Assembly (NCBI GenBank): GCA_026419785.1
Contig: JAODTK010005856.1
Coordinates: 434,001-498,000, forward strand
From: Sclerodactyla briareus
Lineage: Eukaryota; Echinodermata; Holothuroidea; Dendrochirotida; Sclerodactylidae
Reading direction: 5' to 3'
Length of the DNA stretch: 64,000 nucleotides
The notes below the pieces were generated by a model. It had not been told where the DNA came from. It did no database searches and saw nothing but the letters and a program-made list of their open reading frames with translations. How positions within the stretch are numbered: position 1 is the first letter of the stretch; every line of letters begins with the position of its first letter. The position numbers were made by a program, and so were the translations under genes. Of the stretch, positions 9,840 through 22,699 are shown piece after piece.

Positions 9840-12780
9840 TGGTTTTGAGACAATCAGCTCCTGAACTGATGGGTGGTAGTGTTGTCATGCACAAACAAAA
9901 AATGTGATGGAAACTTTATACACTACATATTTCTTGGTTTCCTTTATGAGGAGTGGAAGTGGAGTATCACACAGCATCTTGCTGAAGAGAAAGTTCATGT
10001 TCCAAGTGCAAATTGTGAAAGGAGCTGTATAACATCTTTATTGAGTAATATGTATTCATGGTTAATATAGAGATTGAGTACCCGGACAGCATGGTTAAAG
10101 GGGGAGATCTCCAGTCAATATTTGACTGCATTCCTGGTCATACCAAAGAAAAAGAACCTTCTGTTGATGCAGGTGATACTCTGTCTAAGTAGGCTACCAG
10201 TGTTGGAAAATCCACTGCTTTTCAAGGCTGGAAAAATTGGTGGGTGCCATACACTAGCTGATACAGGTTCGGAGGTAATGGTTAAAAATGCATTAAAGGC
10301 CAATGGTATGTGATAGTTTCCTTTTTAAAGTAGCAACAGATGAAAGAGTCCCAAACCCCAAATTGGGAGGTTCTGGCTTGTTGCCTTGTTGAGTTATTTC
10401 AATTCATTTGAAGGAATTTAAGGGATGTATGACATCACAGGGGGAACAATTCAAAGGGTGCCCATGGACTCTACACAGTAAATGGTGCTTTTGCGACATA
10501 AAAGAAAGACAGAAATAGGCATTCCATGAAAAACATAGAAGAAACCCAAAACATGAAATACAGCAATACTTCTAACAATGACTAGAGTGACCATGATGGC
10601 ATGGATTAAAAGGTTAAGGTTCCCTTTTGTTTGAAACTTTCCTCAGCTGGATTGGAATTCATTTGGTATGCCTTTCCACTAAGAAAACCCCACTTTTCGC
10701 CCATTTTTCGGATTTGAAAAGTGTCTCTAGTTCAGTTACATTTACACTAATTCAGTACCATCCAACTTCAGGATTTTCGCTCATAATTATTAAATGAGAG
10801 TGAAACTCCCATGATACCTAATGTCTTTTTTCTGGTCACTCAATGGATTTTGTCTAATCTGACAATTTAGCTGCATCAGTTTTGAGTGGACAAACTGTAA
10901 TTTGAGACACGTAATGTGGGTCTCACACTAAAAATAAACTGATATTTCAATCATATCTTGATTTTTTCTTAAAGTTTTGTAATCATTCTCCCAATCACAC
11001 ACATGGAACAAGACAAATCAGTGTTACTGATTATTTTCTGTTGTGTATTAGTTTGAGGACAAATATGAGAAGGAAAAGACGAGTATTTTTCTGGTTCTTT
11101 CCATGTTAACATGAAATGATAGAAGGCTTAACTTGTTTATTTATAGCGAAATCCATTTTCTAAAATTTGCTGAAATGTAACATGAGTCATGGTGGAATTG
11201 CCCTATTCACTTGGAAGTGATTGAGATCATTCTTCATAAATTTGTGAACAATTTTGTGGGTTTTTACTCAGATCCCATCTGTAGTTCATTCGTTACATGG
11301 TTTTCAAAAAGTTTGTTTTACATTGACTTTGTATTACAGAGGATCCCGTGGTTCCCCCTGTGATGTCCCGAGGTGAATTTTGCGATAGCTGATTGTGTAA
11401 ACTGTATATATAACATTAAACTTGCTGATGTGGCATTAAAATATTATCCAATCAATTATTATACAAAAATCAATATGATTAGAAAGGTTCTAGACTAACA
11501 CACCAGGGAATAGGATGTTCATGAAATTTCATCTGGTGTCGTCACTTTGCATTACTTTGTACAAAACTATTAGAGATGTTTATTTCACAAGGCTGATTGT
11601 GTGATCTGTGTGCCACTGCCGTATGCTTCGTTCGGGATCTTCGGTGGGTACTCCTGTTGCTTGCAACATCATGGTGTGAGATTATGTTGTTACTTTCAGA
11701 AGAATTTTCTTAGCCTACCTGCATGAAATAACTTCATGTTTGAATCTGTCAGACCAGTAAGATTTTCAGCATTCCGTAATGTTTTTTGAAGAGAAAATAT
11801 CCTCTTGCAACACCAGGCAAGATTTGAATGGAGCCCTTTGTGTGACATCACAATGGAAACCATCCCACAGGGTGTCTTACATTTTGAGGCACTATATTGA
11901 TCTGCTGTTGCTTGTTGACTGCATGGGTCATGATGGGGAGGGTAACATGACCTCTAGTATTGCATTAAAAAACGGGATTCTGCCAGTGGGAGGTAGAGGC
12001 CTCCCTCCTGATTGGGGGAGCCATGATCTCCTGTCATGGGAGAATTTGAGGGGAATTGAAATGGAGATATCTAGGGCCAGCCCCTATAGAGAGTGTGTCC
12101 CCAAAACTTTGTCCAATCTGTTAACATTAACAAGGCCCTAGAACTGAGAGGATACCACATAATGCATATGTTGTTGATTCACCTATTTACCAACATTTAT
12201 TTGTGTCATCGAAGTGAACATCTTGGAGGATGAATCCCTTTATTTTGGTTTAATTTATCAGGTTGGGTGAATAGTGTTTCTAGAATCCCCAGCCATTGGT
12301 TGTGCCTGTATACTTGATCAAAAATTGGTATGAAATTCTGGATTCATATATGGAAAAGAAATTATTTATATATATAAGTGCAATACTTGAAAGTTCCAAA
12401 GAGCTGCAAACTACTCCCAGTCAAGTTGGTGCAAAATCAGTAATTATCGAATTTTGACAAATGTGGAGGAAATTGATGCAATTTTGCAAATTTGCTTGCC
12501 TGGTATCTATTTGTCACAAATCTATAGGCTTGGTTTTGCAAAATTAATCACAACAACACATAGAGCAGTCTAGCAGGCATCCACTGCAGTAATTATGCAG
12601 AGTGCCTCATTACATAAAGAGCAAACTGCATCGACAACTAGTGTATGCCTTCCAGAGCAGTAGTGTATTCCGTGGAGAAAACAGTACGAGTGCTATAGCA
12701 CTTCTGAAAACAAGAAAGTTAGGGGCACACTCTGTGTAGAGCACTTAGCTGCAGGGTCGTATGATCTTGACATCTCAGCC
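9840..12780. other. Intergenic DNA beyond ISCA2
   Basis: AT-rich sequence without convincing exons, repeats or RNA genes. It should include the ISCA2 3' UTR, whose end I cannot place. One short open frame at 10058-10192 is listed separately. The 120-codon frame at 11779-12141 (+) has no recognisable motif, and I do not support it as a gene. Confidence 0.5.
10058..10192 (+). CDS. Short open frame of 44 codons, unidentified
   Basis: Runs from ATG to TAG and begins MVNIEIEYPDSMVKGGDLQS. It is rich in Asp, Glu and Lys with few Cys or Trp, and its composition looks more protein-like than neighbouring frames. I recognise no family. A GGTGATAC in its last codons could be a splice donor. It lies about 400 bp past the ISCA2 stop on the same strand and may simply be 3' UTR. 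The evidence is weak. Confidence 0.2.
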   Translation: MVNIEIEYPDSMVKGGDLQSIFDCIPGHTKEKEPSVDAGDTLSK

Positions 12781-12785
12781 CTAGG

Positions 12786-13490
12786 CTACCTGTTTTTCGA
12801 TTCCTTGATGAAGTCAGAGGAATCTATGCAGTCATGAATGTGTGTGTGGTGTGTGTGTGTGATGCCTAGCCTTGTTAACACGATAACTCACCCGCTTGAC
12901 GGATTCACGTTCATACTTTGTATATGGGTTCCCCATAAGGACTACATGATCCTCCTATTGTTTTGGGGTCAGGTCAAAGGTCATCTGAGGTCAGAGAGGT
13001 CAAGTTTGAAAATCTTGTTAACACGATAAGTCCAGAATGCCTGGTCCGATCAGGTTGAAATTCGGTATGCAGCTTTCTCATGAGGAGTACAGGAACCCTA
13101 TTGTTTTTGGTGTAAATAGGGGGGGCAGGATTTGAGGGGAAAAATTGGGAGGAAATGTGAAAAATGATAATTTGGCCCATTTTTAGTTGTGTAAACACGA
13201 TAACTCAACCCAACCTGGAAGGATCAAGCTCAAACTTGTTATGTGGTTCTATAATGAGTAATGATCCCTATTGTTTTGGGGTCAGGTCGAAGGTCAAGAG
13301 TAGGTCAATCTGAAAAATCTTGTCAACACGATAAGTCCAGAATGCCTGGTCCGATCAGGTTGAAATTCGGTATGCAGCTTTCTCATGAGGAGTACAGGAA
13401 CCCTATTGTTTTTGGTGTAAATCGAGGGTCAATTTGTGGGGGAAATTGTGAAAAATTGATAATTTGGCCCATTTTAGCTCGTTAACACTC
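12786..13490 (+). repeat. Composite element, family 1: stem-loop, TG microsatellite, dimeric satellite
   Basis: Starts with a stem-loop (GATTCCTTGA ... TCAGAGGAATC) near 12800-12830, followed by CTATGCAGTCATG and a TG tract at 12838-12862. Tandem monomers follow. B-type monomers start AACACGATAACTC and A-type start AACACGATAAGTCCAGAATG. The A monomers at about 13020 and 13325 are nearly identical for 90 bp. The two types also align to each other through ACACGATAA, CCTGG, GATCA and CCTATTGTTTTTGG. The same layout occurs at 16150 (+), and reversed at 31810-32580 and 33950-36390. Confidence 0.85.
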
Positions 13491-15330
13491 GGTGCAAAAC
13501 GATTAGCTGAAGAGCTCAGCAGCCAGGATAAACCATCATGTGAGAAAATGCAAGACATGTTCTCCTCCTACCACGTTGAACAGCATTCGAAATAGCTGGT
13601 GTTCGCATTGCGAAAATCTCAAATGATGCAAGTCTCAACACTTTTGGACCTGCATAGCACTCGTGTGTATACACAAAACTATAGACAGCATACAGGTTTT
13701 GTACAATTCCCTCCGTAAATTGCTACAACGTACCGGCACTATTTCCAACGCGACTCCTACAATTTCCGTAGCACAGTGGCGGATGTTCGTCATAATGATT
13801 GTTGTAATAGCTGCAAAGCTGTTGGGGTGTTCAGGAATTTTTGGTCGAAGGGTCCCCTTCGCCCTCTGGCCCGTTTTATGAATACACACAATGGTACTTG
13901 AAATGATTCTCTTCCCACAAGCTTACAATTGATTTTCTTTCCTTTTTTGCAAGATTACTGCTATGGTTTTTCGGGAGTAGTCATTACAGTGTTTGCAAAT
14001 TTCTGGCTCCATCCCCAGTGTGGCCCAATGGCCTTCATTTGAAATCATGTCTAGTGATGCTCTACTAACCATACCTTTGGGTTGTTCATGATTTTTAGGT
14101 GGGCTCAAGGTCCCAAATGCCATATGACATCAATGTTGCTCAATCTTACTTCTCATTACATACCATGGACGTCTACTGTGGGTCACATTGGCCACTATGT
14201 TAGGAATATTAGGGATTGACTTCTGAAAAAAGGTATGAAAAAGAGACTACGGTTTCATGTTCGACTCATGATGATTTTCATATTTTGGTGTCCCCTTCGC
14301 ATATGGCACCTTCTAATGTCTATTATTTCTTATGACATATACATTTTCCCCCAATTACTTAGTCAGTTTTTGAAAGCATTACCCAATAAATTCCTTCATT
14401 ATATAGCATTATCAGATCTCTTGTGGCCGAAATATTTAGTCTGGCCTTATTGTGAAGGGAACACCCAGGGATTTTCCTCAAAATAGCTCTGTTTGACCCG
14501 ATTTTGATTTTGATTCAGTTAGTAATTTTGTATAACAGCAAAACATAATCACTGAAATGACATGGAACTGGTGATGCATCTAATGAATCGATAATGAGAC
14601 ATATACGCACTGGCCCCTCATTTTGGATGAACCATTAAGGACTGCTTTGTCATCTAAAGAGGTTTTACAGCTTAGACGAGTGTGGTTGGAACTGGGGTTA
14701 GCTCAGGGTCTTTTCAATTCATTGATCTCGGTAAAATTAACAAAGGAGCTATTTATATTCATGTTAGTTTTTGCACTAATAAACATGCAAGACCATGACG
14801 TTTCACATGATTTTTATAGCTACTCATAAAGGATTGTTATGATGACCCCCCCCCAATCAACACTACACAAAAACAAGGTGTAAAACTTCGGAGCTGAATA
14901 CTTGTCTAGCTCCCAAACCCCATTATTTAGTTCCTAAAAAGCTCTACTAACTTGTCATGTCAGCCTCCTGTGCTCTCTTTTGGCAGCACTTATTCCTCCA
15001 ATCCATGGAAATGATACGAGGGACATTACCATGACTCCCCACGCCTCTCTTGTGAATGACAACTAGTGTTTTTTGTGCAAGATCTAGAGAGGAAACCCTT
15101 TGGACCCACTCACTGTACAATGTTTACACTTTTACCTAATGAAGGAGACAGGAGAGGGACACTCACCTGACGGGGGAGAGGGGGGCGCCAACTAACATTG
15201 CTGTGGACATAATTTGACCCCACACTTCCATCGCTTCCTGACTGGATGCTAGAGAAGCATGAGCAATCTTTAACAGTAAACATGTGAGCAGACTGCTCCC
15301 ACGATGTCTGAATTTCTCATGATTGGGGGC
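13490..15330. other. Non-coding stretch, no feature recognised
   Basis: Several open frames of 60-85 codons occur on both strands (for example around 13640-13890), but none shows a domain, splice pattern or repeat. A short poly-C run lies near 14848. Confidence 0.4.
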
Positions 15331-15334
15331 GTCA

Positions 15335-15510
15335 CGTCAGTCAGGAGACCTGTCCATGAAGGAGCGATTAGCTCTGTCGCAGAGCTCCAGACTTTGATCC
15401 GAAACAATCCAGTATTTGAATCCCACAGCCCGCAGTCTTTTCCGAGTGCCCTTAATGGACAAGGAGGCATGTCTCCTCAACTGTCCCACGTTACCCAATG
15501 TAATTTGTGT
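15335..15510 (-). mobile_element. Second SINE-like family, copy 1
   Basis: The minus strand aligns with 30090-30270 (+): AGGAGACATGCC, then GGGATTCAAA (B-box-like), then GGATCAAAGTCTGGAG and GCTCT. The GGGATTCAAA box and upstream AGC-rich segment suggest tRNA ancestry, but no cloverleaf can be folded. The 66-codon frames on both strands here are by-products. Confidence 0.55.
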
Positions 15511-16149
15511 CTTTGAATAGTATCTATCCTGTGAAGATGCACTCCTACTGGGAAGTCACGATGATTGGCGCACTGAAATGTGTCGGGATGAACAAGAAAG
15601 AGTGCGGCTATATGAATATATCAGGTGTGACATATCCATGATCGTGGGTAAAATATCGGAACGCTTGATCATGCCGAAAAAGTGCTATATAGCACTTAAA
15701 TAATGTAACATTGGGTAACTAGTGGCACCAGCTTTGCACCTCCCCTGAGGCGAAGTCATAGAGAGACCCTTGGTGATCACCTGTTGAATTAACCCATCGG
15801 ATGGTTTTGGCGACAAACTAATCAAATGGCATGTCATCAGCCTATTTAAATTGTTAATTTATGTTTTGAGCTTGTAAGATTACCGATGGACTGTGGCACC
15901 GGAGAAAAGACTAAATCTTTTTTTTTTCATGTCTCAACAACATATCTTTTTTTCCAGCCGCAATGTCAGTTTGGTCCAGGCAACAGAAACTGGGGAAAGG
16001 GTCTAATTTGAACCATATGCACAATTTTTATTTTTGGTTTCTGTGAATCCAGTGGGTCGTGGTCTGCCTCCTTTCCCCATGTTTTAATTTGCCAGTTTTT
16101 GCAAACCTCCATGTTTTGCCTGAATCTCAGCGGAGATGAGTTGACTGCT

Positions 16150-16560
16150 AGTGCTAGATTCCTCCTTGACGAGTCAGAGGACTCTATGCAGTCATGACAG
16201 TGTGTGTGTATGTAATGTATGTACGCGGCTGTTAACACGACATCGACCCCACCTGAATGGATGAAGGCTCATACTTGGTATGTGGTTTCCCCATTCCATG
16301 ATGAGTACCTAAACCCTATTGTTCTGGGGTCGGTAGAGGTCATCAGAGGTCAAGTCTGAAAAACTTGTGAACACGGCAAGTCCAGAATGGTCCAGTCTGA
16401 TCGGCAGTACAGGAACCCTACTGTTTTTGGTGTGGGTCAGGGGTAATTTTAGTGAAAAATAGAAATAAGGAAAAGTCGATATTTTGGCCAATTTTGGCCT
16501 GTGAAGCCATGATTTTGACCCTACCTGGATGGATGGGATGAAGCTCATACATTGTAGTCA
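16150..16560 (+). repeat. Composite element, family 1, short copy
   Basis: Contains the terminal stem-loop (GATTCCTCCTTGACGAGTCA), CTATGCAGTCATGACAG, a TG-rich tract at 16199-16225, then about one and a half dimers with the standard blocks GACCCCACCTGAATGGATGA and CCCTATTGTTCTGGGGTC. It appears 3'-truncated near 16555. Confidence 0.8.
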
Positions 16561-17019
16561 ACTTGAACAATCTTAAAAATAACGCACACGTGAACTATCA
16601 TTTCCATATTTTCTACATATTCTGAGTGAAATGAAGAGCTTAGAGTCGCGCTCTTTGACTATTTTGTGAAAGTAAGGCACTGTGAGCACTTTGAATTGAC
16701 AATGACCCACATTTACATGACCAGCTGAGGTTATCAGGGGTCGTCTGCTTGAATGCAGTTATGGCTATTGCCTATCAAAGACAACAAAATCAATCATTTT
16801 GTTTCTGCCGCTATCAATGGTCATCAAACATCCCATGTCAGGCTTTCTCTCATATGACATTATTTTACAATATCCTCGGATTGACACACTGTTAAAATAC
16901 CACTATATATATAACCACATTGAATAGTTCGTCTAATTTTACAGGAATGAAGACAGCCCCAAACAAAAACCCTAAGATGCAGGATATAGCACACGAGTAG
17001 CCTATCAAAAACATGATGA

Positions 17020-18060
17020 CTACTTGTGAAATTGAATAGGATAATTGCACTTCTAACGGCAAAAATACAAGGTTAAGCATATTTTATACTTCTATGTGTA
17101 CATATGTTCCATGCTAGAGATGACTATAGGGTAAAATACAGGCTTTAGTGCACACATGTGACCAATCATTATAGTGATTAATCATCCCTCAAAAATGTTC
17201 CTTGCTCTTGCTCCATATCCTCACAATATATCTACTGTACTGAATGTAGCTACTGTGCGGTATATTAAAGACTAATGGTCATGTAAACCGATTTGCTTTA
17301 TACTGCTAAAGGTGCAATGGTCGTGTAACAGCTTTGCTTCATTCATACTAGCACAGGTTGCCAATGGGCCTATCAAAACCCACACCCAAAATTTGGAAGT
17401 TTCTAGCATAATGTCTTGAGATATTCCATTATTTTTTGTCAAAATTTTGAGTACTCTACGACATACGGGGAACGGTTGAAGGCCGCACATCTATAACAGA
17501 AAGAACAAAAAATGTATTGTCCTGTCATATTTACTGACCATGGCCCTTTAGTGCATCCCAAAATAAAAAATTATATAACCTAACTTGTGAATTTAAGGAT
17601 ACGGCTATTCTACCAGCAAAAATGATGGTTCCATTTTTTCATACTTCTTATGTGTACATGCTAGAGATGACTTATAGTGTAAAATATAGGCTTTAGCACA
17701 CAGGTTGATCCAATTATAATTATAGACTCTTAAATTTCCAGGATATGCTCCATAACACCACAATATATATAGGTACTGGATATTAGCATTGTGAGTGGAT
17801 TACATTGCATCCAAAATTGAAGCCACATAATACTTGAAAAATTGAATGGGATCGGCCATTCTAACCAGCAAAAATACAGTTGCCACGCATCACTCTTTAT
17901 ACCTTTTATGTGTACATGATGTTTAACATAATAATGTAGGGATGAGGAATTAAGTGTAAAATACAGGGCTTTAGCCACACAGGTGATCCCCAATATTATA
18001 TGACTCTTTATTTCAAGGGTTATGTTCCTTGCTCTCAATTCCATAATTGTGCAGGTGGGT
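17020..18060. repeat. Tandem repeat, ~270-bp units, about four copies
   Basis: The landmark GTAAAATACAGG followed by GCTTTAG recurs near 17131, 17680 and 17952. A second landmark, TTCTA.C.GCAAAAAT, recurs near 17050, 17605 and 17865. Spacings are about 270 and 550 bp, so the array has four units, the second strongly diverged. No coding potential is supported; the longest minus-strand frame here simply follows the repeat. Confidence 0.65.
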
Positions 18061-18413
18061 AGTAATAAATGCACCATCGAATTGATTAAAAGTTGATTTT
18101 TTGGCAAATCAAAACCATTGTGGACAAGAAAAAACAAATTGATCGAAAATCGAACAATTTGGGCTTGCCATATTTGCATTGAAAAATTAAAGTACCATGC
18201 TTTTCCACAATATTGATATATGATTCACACAAGATGGGGTTAAATTTTCTTTCTAAACCTATTGAAGAGTTCACTCTATTTTTAGCACAGCACTGATAAT
18301 AGTGGAGAATACTATGACAAATAGCATTTTATCTATTATTGGAATGCTATCTCAGATAAAAAAATCATAACTCATCTACTTCCCCCACACAACAACAAAA
18401 ACAAAGATAATAT

Positions 18414-18478
18414 CAAAAAAAAAAACCCCCCCCAAAAAAAAAAAAAATAAAAAAAAAAACAACAAAAAAAAAAAAAAC

Positions 18479-18509
<31 letters not shown>

Positions 18510-18563
18510 ACAAAATAAAAAAAAAAAAAAACAAAAAAAAAAAAAACAAAAAAAAAAAAAAAG
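18414..18563. repeat. A-rich low-complexity tract
   Basis: About 150 bp of adenines broken by single C, G or T residues roughly every 10 bases, with a C8 run at the left. A second C9/A17 run lies at 18760-18785. On the minus strand it produces an artificial poly-Phe/Leu frame. Confidence 0.9.
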
Positions 18564-18789
18564 TACTAATTGACATAATGAGAATGAAAAAGGGGAATGT
18601 GAGGGTTACTGGTTTATGTACAAGACATGGAAATAACATGAAGTGAAGCTGGAAAAAGCTATTGGTTTCAGGAGTTACACAAATTATATTACACATGCTG
18701 CAATGATGAAAATATGTAGGCATATTTACCGACCCGCACAACCCTCCCAAATAAATCCCCCCCCCCCAAAAAAAAAAAAAAAAATTCAC

Positions 18790-21700
18790 AATAGCTTTTG
18801 TAGAACATCTAGAAGATTTTATTAGGCCCCCGCTACGAAAACTAACGATTAGGGCCGGTTCTCAATAGAATAGGGATCATGGTACAATACTGTGTTCGAC
18901 TTCTTTGAATAACTGCTAATAACATTTTAAAATGTACATTAAAAGCCTAAAATAAGAGCCGACCAGGTCGTGCTAAGTTTGTCCCTCCTTCCCTGATTGT
19001 AATAGTTTATGAAGCACAGAAGCATTGCGTTTTGTAATCATAGCGGATTTGCCCAATAACCCCCCCACAATAACTTCCAACAACTTACAAAACTAATGGG
19101 GTTCTTTCACTTGGTCAAAATCTGGAACATGACTCAACTAATTTGAAAGTTATGATGCTTGCAATCAAACCATTATCATGCAATTTGCTTGTTTGCATTT
19201 CGAATTGTTTGCTTTCAAACAACTTATGTCAGCTATCGGTAATGATGATCGTAAAACAAGGCTTGAGCAAAAGGCACAGAATGTTCAATGATTAATTTCC
19301 AATATTTACATTTTTCATGAGAAGCATTGAGGAATGGAATAGAAAAAGTATGAATCTCCTAGCGAAAGCCACTGCCGCAGATGTCGACCTGCAATGGCAA
19401 CCTTTCACCCTAATTGATATAATATTGTGTGCATATACAAGAAGGCCAGAATTACATTATCAATTTAGGGGTAATTATAGGATTTGGAAACGACATACAA
19501 ACTATTTTTGATAATGATTTTTTCATGGAAGGCAACCATAGGTATATTGCACAAGAAGGAATTGGAAGAAATGCTTGAATGAAGAATACAATTAGAATCA
19601 CTGCAATATACACATAGTACCATAACTGTGTGAGATTTTAAAGTTGCGTGCAAAATGGTGCCAAGGAATTACACAAAAAGAGCATCATTCTGGATCATTG
19701 TTTTTAACACAAAGATCAAAGTTCAAGGTTTTTGGCCAAGTCTTAAAATATGGCATTACATACATAACAGTCCTTCATGGAATAAAGGTGTAGAAGTCCT
19801 CCATGTCCTGCCCTTTATCAGTGCATGAAGGGTCTGAATGCAAAAGAAAAATCATTTAATGTACATCAAGAGAATTGGGAATCCTTCAAACTTCTGTCGA
19901 TAAAATAAACGACATGCTGTTTAGTGACATAACGGTAAGTCATTCAATGTGCACCATCAATGTGCACCAGAACTGGGAGTCTTGCATGGAATATCAACTC
20001 TCGTAGATATGACAGTTATGAAAGTGACAATGTGGTGCAACCAGATCATCTTTTAAACTGGAAAAAGATGAAAAGAGAAACATTCAAAATCCCCACAACC
20101 CAAATTGCGATTCTGTCATGTTCCCTGTGGAGTATCTATTTTACTGGAATGGTTCGCCCTAGCTTGATGACTTCACAGATGCGATGGCAAAGGTCGCCTA
20201 TTGACTTTACACAGTAAAATGTTGATATTTTTGAAACTATTACAGCAGGAGAACAATTTAAGAGGCAAAATTGTCTCGATCACCCAGCTAACGAGAATGG
20301 TCCGTGTGTGCAAAAACAGTTAGCCAAAAGTTCATTGGAACGAAGTTTTATCGACTATCAGTGATGATATATACCGTATCGATACAAATGATATCGACAG
20401 CTGCAGTTAGAGTCACTATCATGAAAGGACAAAGACATCATGATTTAGTTATATCAGTCTGAATGCTGCGAGACCAAGCACCATCTTTAAATCACTCAAG
20501 ACAACTATAAATTGATATATGTTGTACCCAACTCAACATTTGATCTTATATGAAAGCAAAACACTGGCTAACAATTGTGCATGCTTATTGCCGAGGATTT
20601 GTCCGAAGCCAAGTAGCAGAACTATGACAATTAAGGGCCTCAAGCGCAGTATTATTCCAAACTCTATGGTAGGCTGAGAAAAAGACATAGTACATAGGGT
20701 AGGACTCCTCCATAACAGTCATCAACCTACAAACAAGTTAAAACAAGGAGCTCTTATAATAATGGAGAGAGAGAGAAATCAGACCGCGTATTGTTGTTGC
20801 TCGTTCATTCCCGACGCACCATAAACACGAAGTGAGTAGGCGCCCGTTGTGTTATTACTACGAAACTCCAGTACAACATGTCCGGGCTTGAGTAAAACAC
20901 TAGCAAAGAGGAATAAATGTAGATAGTGGAAGGCAGGATCTCGATTTCAGACTAGAAACTACCCTTTCTTGTAGGGAGACTAATGTGAAAAGACCTCATG
21001 CTGACCCAGTCTGTTGTATGAAAGCTGAGATACTGGATTAGCTGAGGGGCAGAGGGCTAAATATGGGATCAAGAGGTAGTACATTGCTAACACCCTCACT
21101 CAAGGGCTGTTTTTATAGTTTATAGTGGGGACCGATCGCACAATGAAACTCGCCACTGAATCATATCAACGTGTAACAGACAACTTGGTCAGATGTAATA
21201 GTAACTCCATTAATTACAATTTCTTTTTTATAGGGGTCTATGCAAGCTTAACAAAGCATACCCTCCAAGTCATGTTTTCCATTTATAGTATTGCTTGTAA
21301 AATTTGCAAGTTTACTCTACAAGAGTATACATGCGTTTGTAATGTGTTAGCAACACAATCGAGCCATTCATGTGGCACCAAGCAATGTCGGTAAGCAATT
21401 CTCTCCACAACCCTCTGACCCACTCTCTATTAGATGTAAGTTAGTGTAGCTTCAATGGAGCACACTTATTAAAGAGGGAAGACAGCAATGGGGAATTTGG
21501 AGAAAACAAATCCAACAACAAAATTTGGATTTATTTCATGGGGTTATGGTGTATTAGGAGGTGGATGTTAGATTGTAGGTCAATAAGACATGCAGAAGAC
21601 TGGAGGATCAGCTCTATGCAGTCATTGACATACGAATGGAAAAAAAACATGAATCAAACTAGCTTAGTTGTCAATGTAGGCAAAAAATTCAGGACAAGAC

Positions 21701-22250
21701 AATTTGGGGTATATATTTGTATTAATTCCAATGACCGAATTTGTAGTTTAGAGGATTCTGAGTTTACTTATCAAAGAGTGGTTTGATTGAGCACGAGCAC
21801 ACTATGAATTATTTCCACGTCTCCTGCATTTAATTCAATATATGGACTTATTATTCTTCAAGAGAATCAAGACGTTTACACGCCATCAATTTTTGAAAAA
21901 ACTGGGCAATTGACTATTTACAGATAATATTAACAGTGCTCGAATCACATGGCTTGTGTAGTTATACTCAGGGCATCCCGTCTTGCCATTTCTACCAGAC
22001 ATATCTGAAAAATGTTCCCGACCATATGTCTAGTGTGAAAAGTAAGCACCGCCCCACTCTAATTGTGCGGCTGCAGTTATTAACATCACTCCTTCAGTGC
22101 TGGTAAATGGGCAAAGAAATAATTAAAAAGTGGGTTCTCGAAACCGCTAGTCTCGCTATTTCAAGATCAGAGAGTTTTCTGATGCAGTATTTATTAAGTA
22201 TCGACCACCTTGATCTGATGGGTGACTATCAGTGGATTTTGTTGTTGTTC
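18790..22250. other. Intergenic stretch, nothing recognised
   Basis: AT-rich DNA with scattered open frames below 90 codons. I see no splice-bounded coding segment, RNA gene, or repeat matching another part of the window. Confidence 0.4.
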
Positions 22251-22254
22251 ATGA

Positions 22255-22690
22255 ATATCTAACTAATTCCAAACATATGCATTTAACATATGCAAAATTC
22301 GACACCTTAAATGACCTTCTGTGACCCTATCCTACCTTCAATTTGGTGGACCAAACTGGTTAGCACATCCAGTTCTGAAAAATTAGCAGACTTTGACCAA
22401 AATGGCAGAAATTATGCAAAAATAGACATCCACAAATGACCTTTGATGACCTCGTCTCTTGTCATAAATTTATAGGGACTGAATATTGACCATGTCCACC
22501 GAGTGTTGTGGAAAATCCCACAACTTTGCAATTTTGCATAAATATGCAAGATAGGATAATTAATTAGCTAATTTAGGCTGGAAATCTATCAATTCATCTA
22601 CTGGCACACACACTACACACAAACAACATACACCGGCCATAGTGACCACAAAGTCTCCTCCGAATTCATTCAGGCGAGAACAAAAACGAA
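22255..22690 (-). repeat. Composite element, family 2: satellite, CA tract, stem-loop
   Basis: Diverged units (ATGCAAAATT, AAATGACCTT.TGTGACC, GACCATGTCCACC) are related in reverse complement to 2920-3770. They are followed by a CA-rich tract at about 22605-22632 and then a stem-loop, TCTCCTCCGAAT TC ATTCAGGCGAGA, running into ACAAAAACG. The order satellite, CA tract, stem-loop, A-rich end is the same as in family 1, with different sequence. Confidence 0.6.
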
Positions 22691-22699
22691 TAACTAAAT

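Noticed and set aside
18376-18789. 137-codon Phe/Leu-rich minus frame
   Set aside because: Produced by the A-rich tract.
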